Of a DNA stretch of 64,000 nt, positions 55,917 to 63,767 are shown in pieces; positions within the stretch are counted from its first letter, which is position 1; every line of letters begins with the position of its first letter. The notes under the pieces are model-generated. The model did not search any database. It was not told the DNA's origin and saw nothing but the letters and a program-made list of their open reading frames with translations. This stretch comes from Lacibacter sp. H375 (GTDB taxonomy: Bacteria; Bacteroidota; Bacteroidia; Chitinophagales; Chitinophagaceae): the NCBI RefSeq assembly GCF_037892425.1, contig NZ_JBBKTT010000001.1, forward strand, positions 682,001-746,000, in the 5' to 3' direction. A program made the position numbers and the translations under genes.

Positions 55917-56411
55917 TCAGGGCTGCAATTTTGGATAATCAAAAAACCAGAATTCCTTTTTTGCTTTTGCAAAATCTTTCCAGTTATCAATTTCTGCCTT
56001 CACTGCAAAAACAGAAGAGGTAGGCATATTATCAATGCTGGTACTTGTGAGTGTGTTGGCAAATTCTGTAATGCCTTCGTTATGTGAGAAAATAGCAGCC
56101 GTTGAAATTGCTGCAGGTATGTTTATTATCGTCTGCATAAACACATCAGGTGCTGCCAGGTATAGTTGTGATTGAAGATGCATAGCTGCTTCATCGACCT
56201 TGAACGTTTTCATGAAAAGAGAACAGGTTTGCTTTGCCCGTATTGCAGGGCTGCTAATGAATGCATCAATCTTTATCTTTCGGTCTAGCAGGCGTTTCGC
56301 CATCACAGGTGCATCTTTTAATCCTCTCGCATTTAATGGCCGGTCGAAATCGTTTTGTGTGGGGTTATCCCAACTGCTTTTTGCATGGCGTATGAGGAAA
56401 AGCGATTTCAT
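55917..56411 (-). CDS. sixA: SixA-like phosphohistidine phosphatase
   Basis: A 164-residue histidine-phosphatase-family protein. The catalytic motif is LIRHAKSSWD with the nucleophile H9. DRPLNARGLKDAPVMAKRL and SSPAIRAKQTCSLF (second Arg) follow, and SHNEGITEFANTL holds the second catalytic His. SixA removes phosphate from HPt-type phosphohistidine in E. coli; here it may act on a phosphorelay such as PTS(Ntr)-like or hybrid kinases, inferred only from family. The ATG at 56411 is chosen over an upstream one that adds a hydrophobic MLIFII. Confidence 0.9.
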   Translation of the reverse strand: MKSLFLIRHAKSSWDNPTQNDFDRPLNARGLKDAPVMAKRLLDRKIKIDAFISSPAIRAKQTCSLFMKTFKVDEAAMHLQSQLYLAAPDVFMQTIINIPAAISTAAIFSHNEGITEFANTLTSTSIDNMPTSSVFAVKAEIDNWKDFAKAKKEFWFFDYPKLQP

Positions 56412-56440
56412 AATAATGAAAATAAGCAATCAGCAGCAAT

Positions 56441-56467
56441 AAAAAAACCATCCGAATATTCAGATGG
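56441..56467 (-). terminator. Terminator of the purF-like gene
   Basis: ccatc (56448-56452) pairs with gatgg (56463-56467) and the self-complementary gaattattc-like core (gaatattc) extends it. Seven T residues follow on the minus strand. Confidence 0.8.
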
Positions 56468-56565
56468 CTCTCTTAAAAGTATTTTCCCGGTTTGATTTAA
56501 GATTTTAAAGACGGGTAATAATTAATAACAAAAATTCAGCCAAAGAGTTGTTTCACTCTTCTTTT

Positions 56566-58413
56566 TTAATATCCACGCACATTTTTCCCATCAAGATAAT
56601 TGAGTAACGCTTTGTTACATACCCTGTTACCTCCAGGGGTTGGATAGTTACCGGTGAAATACCAATCTCCTGTGTTGGTAGGGCAGCTGGCGTGCAGATC
56701 CTCAATATTCTGATAGATCACCTGTACAGGAATAGTAAATCCTGCCGGTGTGATGAGCTGTGCAATTTTATCGCTGATCTCTTCTGTTGTAAATGGCTTA
56801 TATAATCGGCGAACAACATTCTCAGTATGCAATTGATTGTTGCGTTGTAACTCTTTGATGGTGGTATGCACTTCATCGATCAGGTCAGTCATTCCTCTTT
56901 CTTTCAACAATTCCATTGCTGCACGGAATGCCACAAAATCACCCAGCTTACTCATATCAATACCATAACAATCGGGGTAACGGATCTGCGGTGCACTTGA
57001 TACAACAATGATCTTTTTTGGACCAAGACGACCCAACATACGCACAATACTTTCTTTTAATGTTGTACCACGTACAATTGAATCATCGATCACCACCAAC
57101 GTATCAACACCCTTCTGAACAGTACCGTATGTAATATCATATACGTGTTGTACCATTTCGTTACGGCTGCTATCTTCCGTAATAAACGTACGCAGCTTCA
57201 CATCCTTGATCGCAATTTTTTCCTGCCTGATCTTACGTGTGATCATCTCGTTCAACTTCTCTTCATCAAAATCTTTACCCCAACTCATGATACGTTGTAC
57301 TTTGATCTGGTTGAGATATTCTTCCATCCCTTTCACCAAACCATAAAATGCCACTTCAGCTGTATTCGGAATGTATGAGAAGATCGTATTCTTCAAATCA
57401 TAATCAATATGTTCAAGAATACGTTTGCTGAGTTTATGACCAAGGGTGATACGCTCACGATAAATTTTTTCATCACTACCCCGGCTGAAATAAATACGCT
57501 CAAATGAACAAGCCCTGCGTTCTTTTGGTTCAAGTATTTGTTCAATATGATATTGCCCGTTTGCCTCCACAATAAGTGCTTGCCCGGGCATCAGTTCTAA
57601 TACTTCATTTTCGCCAACATTGAAGGTGGTACGGATGGCTGCACGTTCGCTTGCTGCAACAATTACTTCATCATCCACATAATAATACGCAGGACGAATA
57701 CCATGTGCATCACGCATTACAAAACCTGCGCCATTACCGGTCATGCCACCAATGGTATAACCACCATCAAATAAAGGTGTTGCTTTTTTCAGCACATTAA
57801 ATACCGACGGACTGTTAGGACTAACCTCATCTTCTTTCACTAAGAAATGATGAACGACTTCCATCATAGCAGCTAAATCACTCTGGCGTTGAAACTCACC
57901 CGGATCAATATTCACCAAACCAAATAACTCATCTGTATTTACGAGATTGAAATTACCGGCCAATGCCAGGTTACGTGCAGGGTGAGTGTTGCGCTTTATA
58001 AAAGGATGGCAAAACTCAACATTGTTTTTACCCTGGGTACCATACCGAAGATGACCCAACATTTGCTCACCAAGAAATGGAAGATGGCCTTTCATTAACC
58101 CGGCATGCTGTTTAATATCGGGTTGATATTTTTCCAACTCCTGCACTTCCTGTCCTACTTTAAAGAACAGATCGGCAATAGGCTGATTGGCGCTGCTTCT
58201 TAAACGATGGAGAAAAGGATAACCCGGTTCTACATCAAGTTTAACAGCTGCAATACCGGCACCATCCTGTCCACGGTTGTGTTGTTTTTCCATGAGCAGG
58301 TACAGCTTGTTAAGGCCATACAGCACGGAGCCATATTGTTTCTGGTAATGAGAGAAGGGTTTGCGTAAACGAATGAAGGCCAAGCCGCATTCGTGTTTTA
58401 TTTCGTCGCTCAT
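56566..58413 (-). CDS. purF: PurF-type amidophosphoribosyltransferase, long form
   Basis: A 615-residue class II glutamine amidotransferase fused to a phosphoribosyltransferase. The start at 58413 gives MSDEIKHECGLAFIRLRKP; C9 would be the glutaminase nucleophile if the first eight residues are removed. LMEKQHNRGQDGAGIA and GHLRYGTQGKNNVEF are glutaminase blocks. The PRPP-binding loop is TLVVIDDSIVRGTTLKES. It is about 130 residues longer than E. coli PurF. The first step of purine synthesis is the likely role; a paralogue with another acceptor cannot be excluded. A -7 box 48 bases upstream supports this start. Confidence 0.88.
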   Translation of the reverse strand: MSDEIKHECGLAFIRLRKPFSHYQKQYGSVLYGLNKLYLLMEKQHNRGQDGAGIAAVKLDVEPGYPFLHRLRSSANQPIADLFFKVGQEVQELEKYQPDIKQHAGLMKGHLPFLGEQMLGHLRYGTQGKNNVEFCHPFIKRNTHPARNLALAGNFNLVNTDELFGLVNIDPGEFQRQSDLAAMMEVVHHFLVKEDEVSPNSPSVFNVLKKATPLFDGGYTIGGMTGNGAGFVMRDAHGIRPAYYYVDDEVIVAASERAAIRTTFNVGENEVLELMPGQALIVEANGQYHIEQILEPKERRACSFERIYFSRGSDEKIYRERITLGHKLSKRILEHIDYDLKNTIFSYIPNTAEVAFYGLVKGMEEYLNQIKVQRIMSWGKDFDEEKLNEMITRKIRQEKIAIKDVKLRTFITEDSSRNEMVQHVYDITYGTVQKGVDTLVVIDDSIVRGTTLKESIVRMLGRLGPKKIIVVSSAPQIRYPDCYGIDMSKLGDFVAFRAAMELLKERGMTDLIDEVHTTIKELQRNNQLHTENVVRRLYKPFTTEEISDKIAQLITPAGFTIPVQVIYQNIEDLHASCPTNTGDWYFTGNYPTPGGNRVCNKALLNYLDGKNVRGY

Positions 58414-58461
58414 GATTGTTGTGAGAAGTCGACCTTGGTTCCCCCTCGGCCGATGAAGGCG

Positions 58462-58469
58462 CAAAGGTA
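58462..58469 (-). promoter_or_regulatory. -7 promoter box for the purF-like gene
   Basis: Minus strand TACCTTTG followed by CGCC, perfect TAnnTTTG, 48 bases before the chosen ATG. It lies inside the longer ORF, arguing against an upstream start. Confidence 0.5.
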
Positions 58470-58493
58470 AGAATCAATGCCAACATTACTGCA

Positions 58494-59051
58494 TTAATTA
58501 AGGACTGATTCGGGATGAAGGCTCTGTGCAAGCCATAAAAATTCCCGAACAAATACATCTATGCTTTTTTGATAAGCTTCATCAAGCAGGTTTCCGTCTT
58601 CGTCGAATTTCTTATCTACATTCCCAACCACCAACATATGAGGGCTGGCAATACCGAATAAAGCATTGATCAGCAACTGCATTTGCTGTGTTGCACGGAT
58701 TCCGCCCATGATTCCCGTGCTGGCAGTAACGATCCCAAATGCTTTGTGACTTTGCTTTGGATAATGATCCAATATATTTTTCATCACTGGCGTGTAGCTA
58801 CCGTTGTATTCCGGGGTCACTAAAATAAACGCATGCGCATCGAACATTCGTTTGCTTAAAGGTTTAAACTCCTCTGGTGTAGCATCAACTGAAACAAATA
58901 CATTTTGCAGCAAAGGGAGATCCCATTCTCTTGCATCAATTATGTTTACAGTGTGTGCTGTTCTTGCAGTCAGCAGTTTTTGGAGGAACAAAGCAACACG
59001 ATGTGTTACGCTGTTTTCTCTCGGACTGCCAGATATTATTTCGATGTTCAT
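58494..59051 (-). CDS. NADPH-dependent FMN reductase-like flavoprotein
   Basis: A 185-residue flavodoxin-fold protein. GSPRENSVTHRVA is the FMN-phosphate loop (residues 8-20), and LVTPEYNGSYTPVMKNILDH is the second FMN contact (about 77-97), a strong signature of the NADPH-dependent FMN/azo/quinone reductases. It could detoxify quinones or supply reduced flavin. It stands downstream of the pirin/OsmC genes on the same strand but has its own -7 box. Confidence 0.92.
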   Translation of the reverse strand: MNIEIISGSPRENSVTHRVALFLQKLLTARTAHTVNIIDAREWDLPLLQNVFVSVDATPEEFKPLSKRMFDAHAFILVTPEYNGSYTPVMKNILDHYPKQSHKAFGIVTASTGIMGGIRATQQMQLLINALFGIASPHMLVVGNVDKKFDEDGNLLDEAYQKSIDVFVREFLWLAQSLHPESVLN

Positions 59052-59113
59052 TTATTCATGATTGATTGGTGATTGATAATGACCAACGCCGATTCTTTCT
59101 TAGTCCAACGGAA

Positions 59114-59121
59114 CAAAAATA
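59114..59121 (-). promoter_or_regulatory. -7 promoter box for the FMN reductase gene
   Basis: Minus strand TATTTTTG, perfect TAnnTTTG, 62 bases before the ATG at 59051. Confidence 0.42.
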
Positions 59122-59158
59122 CCCGTTAATCCTGGCATAATGTCTTTCTATTGATAGA

Positions 59159-59539
59159 TCAGATGATCTCAACGTTCAACTCTGATGCGGCAGAAAGTGT
59201 TTTTGACACAGGGCAATTTTTTGCTACCTGTACCAATCGTTGTATTTGAACCTCTGAAAGTTGATGCTCAAATTTCAATTGCCGGGTGATGATTGTTTTG
59301 CCATCTTCACGTTTCAACGAAACTGAAAGATCAATTGAGCCAACATTCCATTGCTTATGATCGGTATACATCCGCAAGGTGACCAAGGTGCAACTAGCCA
59401 ATGCTGATTCTAACAACTCATCAGGTGTTGGCGCAGTATCCATTCCTCCTTTTTCAACCGGTTCATCAGCATAAAACTGATGACGGCCATTGCTATGTGT
59501 TACTTTATATTTTTCTGCGCCAATGAATGAGTTGATCAT
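59159..59539 (-). CDS. OsmC-family protein
   Basis: A 126-residue OsmC-fold protein. PTPDELLESALASCTLVTLR holds the first reactive-site cysteine and VAKNCPVSKTLS the second, the paired cysteines that reduce organic hydroperoxides in OsmC/Ohr proteins. The GGMDTAPTPDELL opening is typical of the YhfA-like OsmC branch. It follows the pirin gene by 5 bases and belongs to the marR operon. Confidence 0.92.
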   Translation of the reverse strand: MINSFIGAEKYKVTHSNGRHQFYADEPVEKGGMDTAPTPDELLESALASCTLVTLRMYTDHKQWNVGSIDLSVSLKREDGKTIITRQLKFEHQLSEVQIQRLVQVAKNCPVSKTLSAASELNVEII

Positions 59540-59544
59540 TTGTA

Positions 59545-60405
59545 TTAATTAAGATTCCCAAATTTACCGGCATTATAATCATCAATTGCTTCCATAATTT
59601 CCTGTTGTGTGTTCATCACAAAGGGTCCATACGCTGCAACAGGCTCGGTAATTGGTTCACCACTTAACAATAACAAGTGTGTTACATTATTTGTTTGGAT
59701 ATGGATTTTCTCACCGCTATTGTCAAATATCAGCATGTCGCCTTCACGTGCTGTTTTATCATCATTGATGAGAACAGTTCCTTTCAATACAAGTAACGTT
59801 GTATGATCACCATCAACCACATTCAGATCGAATGAAGCATCTGCTTTTGCATGTGCATCAAAAATATTAATGCGGGTAAATGTATTGGCTGGCCCTTTCA
59901 CGCCGTTCATTTCACCTGCAATGATGCGGATCTTTCCTTTATCATCTCCTATCTGTATCTCAGGAATATTGTTCGAACGGATATCCTGATAAGCAGGTGG
60001 AGTTGATTTATCTTTTGCTGGCAAGTTCACCCAAAGTTGGGCACCATGTAATAAGCCACCTTTCTTACTGAATTCTTCTTCATGAAATTCTTTATGCAGA
60101 ATCCCGGCACCTGCCGTCATCCATTGCACATCACCTGCAAACAATTTGCCTTTGCCACCACTGCTGTCTTCGTGTGCCAATGCGCCATCCCACAAAATAC
60201 TTACGGTTTCAAAACCTTTGTGCGGATGTACATCTACACCACGAGGATGATCAGTAGGCAAATAGTTTGTCGGTTCAATGTAATCAAGCATCAGGAAAGG
60301 GCTCATGTCTTTCCACATTGCCGACGAAATAAATGTTCTTACCTTAAAACCATCTCCAACCATATGAGCGGGAGCCGCTTTCCTTGTATACTTGATCTGT
60401 TTCAT
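59545..60405 (-). CDS. Pirin-family protein (PirA-like, long form)
   Basis: A 286-residue bicupin. The start at 60405 (MKQIKYTRKAAPAHMVGDGF) is chosen over a codon 7 residues earlier. The N-terminal cupin carries the metal site HPHKGFETVSILWDG with the following KEFHEEEF segment (two His plus a third His/Glu). The C-terminal pirin domain has ARLLLLSGEPITEPV-like residues (HLLLLSGEPITEPVAAYGPF). Pirins include quercetin-type dioxygenases and redox-sensing regulators. Third gene after marR in the minus-strand cluster. Confidence 0.93.
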   Translation of the reverse strand: MKQIKYTRKAAPAHMVGDGFKVRTFISSAMWKDMSPFLMLDYIEPTNYLPTDHPRGVDVHPHKGFETVSILWDGALAHEDSSGGKGKLFAGDVQWMTAGAGILHKEFHEEEFSKKGGLLHGAQLWVNLPAKDKSTPPAYQDIRSNNIPEIQIGDDKGKIRIIAGEMNGVKGPANTFTRINIFDAHAKADASFDLNVVDGDHTTLLVLKGTVLINDDKTAREGDMLIFDNSGEKIHIQTNNVTHLLLLSGEPITEPVAAYGPFVMNTQQEIMEAIDDYNAGKFGNLN

Positions 60406-60447
60406 TTTTATTCGATTGCTTTTCAAAACCGGGTTATCCCGTTTTCG

Positions 60448-60969
60448 TTATTGTTTTACAAACTGAACATGAAACTGAAGTTTCACATCATCACTTACCA
60501 CGATGCCACCTGCTTCTGTTACGGCATCCCAACCCAATCCAAATTCTTTACGTTTTATTTTCCCTTCTGCTTCAAAACCAACTTTTGTTTGTCCCCATGG
60601 GTCTACAACAACACCATTGTAATCAGCTTTCAGTTCAATTGATTTTGTTACATCACGTATTGTTAAGTCGCCTTTCAATACCAAACCATCATCTGTTTTA
60701 TTAACTGAGGTAGAAACAAATTTCAATTGTGGGTATTTATCAGCAGCAAAGAAATCTTCGCTTTTTAAGTGTGCATCACGTTGTTCGCTACGGGTATCAA
60801 CACTGTTGACATCTGCAGTAAAAGTTACAACCGCATCGCTGAAATCATCCGCTTCACCGGTTAAGGTTGCATCAAACGATTTAAATTGTCCTGTTACTGT
60901 TGTGATCATAAGGTGTTTTACTTTGAAGATAATGTCGCTGTGCGATGCATCAATTTTGTACGTTGCCAT
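60448..60969 (-). CDS. YceI-family lipid-binding protein, cytosolic form
   Basis: A 173-residue lipocalin-like beta-barrel of the YceI family. YKIDASHSDIIFKVKHLMIT opens the barrel and AAVKFVSTSVNK-like strands follow (YPQLKFVSTSVNKTDDGL); WGQTKVGFEAEGKIKRKEFG and LGWDAVTEAGG are family blocks. Members bind isoprenoid chains. There is no signal peptide, unlike E. coli YceI, so it should stay in the cytosol. It sits between two pirin genes. Confidence 0.92.
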   Translation of the reverse strand: MATYKIDASHSDIIFKVKHLMITTVTGQFKSFDATLTGEADDFSDAVVTFTADVNSVDTRSEQRDAHLKSEDFFAADKYPQLKFVSTSVNKTDDGLVLKGDLTIRDVTKSIELKADYNGVVVDPWGQTKVGFEAEGKIKRKEFGLGWDAVTEAGGIVVSDDVKLQFHVQFVKQ

Positions 60970-61017
60970 TTTGTTTGTGTTTAGATTTTTGTTTTTATAA
61001 ATTGTTGATTTAAACTT

Positions 61018-61731
61018 TTAGTTGAGCATGGGTACTTCCATCAGCAATAATCTTGCATCAGAATCTGCTGTAATATTGAGTGTATCTGTTTCGCTGATAC
61101 CAAGACCATCACGTTTGTTGAGCGATTCTCCGTTAATGGTTACATCCCCTTCCAATACAAACGCATATACCCCGCTGTTGATTCCTTTTAGTTTATACTC
61201 TTTGGTAATTCCTTTATCAAGATTACCAAGGCTGAACCATGCATCTTGATGAATCCATACGCCTTCATCATCCGCATTAGGACTTAGCACCTGTAACAGA
61301 TTATTCTTCATTTTACTTTCATCCAATGTGATCTGTCCGTAACGGGGCTGCACATTTTTCTTATTTGGGAATACCCATATCTGTAAGAACTTTACGTCGG
61401 TATCGTTGTTGGCATTCATTTCACTATGTGAAATACCAGTGCCTGCGCTCATCACCTGGATATCGCCTTGCTTAATGATGGCTTCATTACCCATACTGTC
61501 CTTATGTTTCAGATCTCCACTCAATGGAATGGAAATAATTTCCATGTTATCGTGTGGGTGTGTTCCAAAGCCCATGCCTGCCGCTACTGAATCATCGTTC
61601 AATACACGTAGTGCACCAAAATGAATCCGCTCCGGGTTATAATAACCGGCAAAGCTGAAACTATGGTAACTGTTGAGCCAGCCATGGTTGGCGTGGCCTC
61701 TTGTTGCTGATTTATGTAATACTGCTTTCAT
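61018..61731 (-). CDS. Pirin-family protein (YhhW-like quercetinase type)
   Basis: A 237-residue bicupin. The Fe site is in FGTHPHDNMEIISIPLSGDL with SHSEMN further on. The opening RGHANHGWLNSYHSFSFAGY and the GTGISHSEMNAN segment identify the YhhW branch, whose members cleave quercetin in vitro. A C-terminal cupin-like half lacks the His cluster. It follows marR on the same strand with a palindromic operator-like site 15-32 bases before its ATG (61746-61763). Confidence 0.94.
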   Translation of the reverse strand: MKAVLHKSATRGHANHGWLNSYHSFSFAGYYNPERIHFGALRVLNDDSVAAGMGFGTHPHDNMEIISIPLSGDLKHKDSMGNEAIIKQGDIQVMSAGTGISHSEMNANNDTDVKFLQIWVFPNKKNVQPRYGQITLDESKMKNNLLQVLSPNADDEGVWIHQDAWFSLGNLDKGITKEYKLKGINSGVYAFVLEGDVTINGESLNKRDGLGISETDTLNITADSDARLLLMEVPMLN

Positions 61732-61745
61732 AACTATTCCTTTAT

Positions 61746-61763
61746 TACATGTACATACATGTA
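61746..61763. promoter_or_regulatory. Operator-like palindrome before the pirin gene
   Basis: tacatgtacatacatgta: two copies of the self-complementary tacatgta separated by ca. It shares the atgtac/tacat core with the site before marR. Confidence 0.6.
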
Positions 61764-61779
61764 TTTGTTTAAAAAAAAA

Positions 61780-62238
61780 TCAACTTTCTTTTGCTCTGAT
61801 CTGCTCAAGCAGATCATTCAACTTTGCGGCTGAAGCTTCATTCATTTGAATCATTTCTTCAAACAGGTTGTTGATGCGTTGTGTACTCAACTCCAAAATG
61901 TTAAGACCTGCTCCAGTGAGTGACATCACCGTATGACGTTTATCGTTCAAATCAGTGGTTCGCTTCACCAGTTTCTTCAGCACCAAACGATCAATAATCC
62001 TTGGTACATTCGAGCTTTTTTCGATCATCCGGCCCGCTATATCCTTCACGCACATGTCATCGGGCGCCTTTCCTTTTAAGATGCGGAGTACATTGTACTG
62101 TTCATGTGTTAAGCCAAAATTTTTTAATTCCCTGCTCATCAATGTCTTTAACCACCAGGCAGTGTACAGGATATTTAGGCCTGCCTTGTGGGTTTCGTCT
62201 TTAAAATTCACACTTTGTATGGCTTGTTCTAATTTCAC
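61780..62238 (-). CDS. MarR-family transcriptional regulator
   Basis: A 152-residue winged-helix regulator. The recognition region is LTHEQYNVLRILKGKAPDDM, CVKDIAGRMIEKSSNVPRII (helix-turn-helix) and RLVLKKLVKRTTDLNDKRHT (wing, with the DxR motif). MarR proteins usually repress their own operon and release DNA when ligand or oxidant binds; no cysteine apart from C63 stands out. The GTG at 62238 is preferred: an upstream ATG at 62265 would put the -7 box and palindrome inside the gene. It heads the cluster of pirin, YceI, pirin and OsmC genes. Confidence 0.9.
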   Translation of the reverse strand: MKLEQAIQSVNFKDETHKAGLNILYTAWWLKTLMSRELKNFGLTHEQYNVLRILKGKAPDDMCVKDIAGRMIEKSSNVPRIIDRLVLKKLVKRTTDLNDKRHTVMSLTGAGLNILELSTQRINNLFEEMIQMNEASAAKLNDLLEQIRAKES

Positions 62239-62242
62239 TATG

Positions 62243-62250
62243 CAAATATA
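62243..62250 (-). promoter_or_regulatory. -7 promoter box abutting the marR start codon
   Basis: Minus strand TATATTTG, ending 4 bases before the GTG. The palindrome at 62250-62261 begins at its first base. Confidence 0.5.
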
Positions 62251-62261
62251 TGTACGTACAT
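62250..62261. promoter_or_regulatory. Operator-like palindrome before marR
   Basis: atgtacgtacat, perfect 12-base palindrome directly upstream of the -7 box, in the place where a bound repressor would block polymerase. Confidence 0.6.
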
Positions 62262-62275
62262 GCAATTTTCAAAAC

Positions 62276-62308
62276 AAAAAGGCAATCGATTTTTTCAATT
62301 GCCTTTTT
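62276..62308 (-). terminator. Terminator between the surA-like gene and marR
   Basis: Arms aaaaaggcaat (62276-62286) and attgccttttt (62298-62308), perfect 11 bp, 11-base spacer. It ends the surA-like transcript before marR begins. Confidence 0.82.
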
Positions 62309-62319
62309 TCACAATTTCT

Positions 62320-63675
62320 TTAGTTTTTTACAGTGCTCCCGAGAATGGCTTTTATGGGTGCACAATCCTTGTATTCGTCCTCGATCTGCACATAAAATGT
62401 GTTCGAATTCTTAATGAACCACTTTTGCAGTTCTTTTTCTTTCTTTTCTTCTAATGCACGACCAGCAATTTTGCTGTAATCATTTTCTATATTCTCTCTA
62501 TGCGGAGCTGTACGGCTAACCAGGTAGATCAAACGAACACCTTTCTTACCTTGTGGATCAGTGAAAGCTGTTGGTTGTGCAAATTCACCTGGTTTTAATT
62601 TTTCCAGTAAAGGCACCATTTCTTTATCGAGGTCATCAATGTAAATAATTGATGTACCATCTTTTCCACGCATCATACCAGCCGTAAATTTTGAATTTTC
62701 TTCATCAGAATACTTGCTAACCGCTTCACCAAACTTCAAGGTTCCGGCAATTAATTTAGAACGAACTGTATCAAGCTTATTGATGGCATCTTTAATATCA
62801 GGCTCATTAATGCGTGGTATTTTCAGAATATGTCTTACAGTTACTTCTTCACCATTTTTTGATAAGCATTGAATGATGTGGTAACCGAATTTTGATTTAA
62901 TGACTCTTGAAACCTGTCCTTCTTTTAAACTCATAGCCGTATTAAAGAAAGTTGGGTCCCATTGATTATCGTTTCTATTCAACACATACAACCCGGCATT
63001 TTCTTTTGCTGCAGGATCTTCACTGTATTGAGAAGCAAGGAATTCCATTTTCTTTGAACCACTTTCAACCTGGCGCTTGAATTCTTTTAATTCTTCCTGT
63101 GCATACTCTTCCATTTCACGACCGGCTTTTGGATATACCACGATTTCACCGATCTCTAATTCTGTTTCGTAAAATGCAAGACTGTCTTTTGGTATCTTAT
63201 TGAAGAATGCTCTTACTTCTGTTGGAGTGATCTTTACATTTTCAACGATCTTACCACGCATAGCTGTAGCCAGTTTGCTTTCCTTGATGGGTTCACGCAT
63301 TTCTTCACGGAACTGGTAAATGGTTTTACCGGTGATCTGTTCGATCACTTCTTTTGAACCATATTGCTGAATAAAATAGCGGATACGATTGTCAACATCT
63401 GCCTCTATCTCTTCATCACTCACAGGAAGTGAATCCTTTTCAGCCTGGATTGCCAGCATTTTATTAATGATGAGCTGTTGCATCAAATAACATGATGCAT
63501 CAGGAGGTAGGTCATAATCTTTGCTCTTCGCATCGTTGATCTGGTTGTCGATATCCGACTTCAACATAATACGATCCCCAACAACACCAATGATTTTATC
63601 AGCTACAATTTTCTTTGTTTGTGCCTGCACAAACAACACAGCTAATAACGCAATAACAGTAAATATTTTTTTCAT
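62320..63675 (-). CDS. SurA-like periplasmic peptidylprolyl isomerase/chaperone
   Basis: A 451-residue protein whose start at 63675 opens a signal peptide (MKKIFTVIALLAVLFVQAQ); the ORF is open 57 bases further. The SurA N-terminal helical domain (about 25-165; ADKIIGVVGDRIMLKSDIDN, CYLMQQLIINKMLAIQAEKD) is followed by two parvulin domains (about 175-280 and 285-390; SQYSEDPAAKENAGLYVLNR and VRHILKIPRINEPDIKDAIN). It chaperones outer-membrane proteins, fitting the need to deliver SusC-type barrels. A -7 box lies 18 bases upstream. Confidence 0.9.
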   Translation of the reverse strand: MKKIFTVIALLAVLFVQAQTKKIVADKIIGVVGDRIMLKSDIDNQINDAKSKDYDLPPDASCYLMQQLIINKMLAIQAEKDSLPVSDEEIEADVDNRIRYFIQQYGSKEVIEQITGKTIYQFREEMREPIKESKLATAMRGKIVENVKITPTEVRAFFNKIPKDSLAFYETELEIGEIVVYPKAGREMEEYAQEELKEFKRQVESGSKKMEFLASQYSEDPAAKENAGLYVLNRNDNQWDPTFFNTAMSLKEGQVSRVIKSKFGYHIIQCLSKNGEEVTVRHILKIPRINEPDIKDAINKLDTVRSKLIAGTLKFGEAVSKYSDEENSKFTAGMMRGKDGTSIIYIDDLDKEMVPLLEKLKPGEFAQPTAFTDPQGKKGVRLIYLVSRTAPHRENIENDYSKIAGRALEEKKEKELQKWFIKNSNTFYVQIEDEYKDCAPIKAILGSTVKN

Positions 63676-63693
63676 TCTAAATATGATGAGCGT

Positions 63694-63701
63694 CAAAAGT
63701 A
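63694..63701 (-). promoter_or_regulatory. -7 promoter box for the surA-like gene
   Basis: Minus strand TACTTTTG, perfect TAnnTTTG, 18 bases before the ATG at 63675 and just past the hairpin that ends infB. Confidence 0.45.
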
Positions 63702-63705
63702 ATAG

Positions 63706-63734
63706 AGATGGCCGTCTTTCCAGCACGGCCATCT
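63706..63734. terminator. Hairpin after infB
   Basis: Perfect 10-bp stem agatggccgt (63706-63715) / acggccatct (63725-63734), loop of 9, 33 bases past the infB stop codon. The T-rich tail is better on the plus strand than on the minus strand. Confidence 0.65.
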
Positions 63735-63767
63735 TTGTTTTAACATTCTGTTTCTATGCTTTGCAGC

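Noticed and set aside
60082-60642. 186-codon plus-strand ORF across the pirin and yceI genes
   Set aside because: Antisense to two identified genes and very rich in Cys, Phe and His, as expected of a shadow frame.
62239-62265. ATG start at 62265 for the MarR gene
   Set aside because: It would place the perfect palindrome and the -7 box inside the coding region; the GTG at 62238 fits the family opening.
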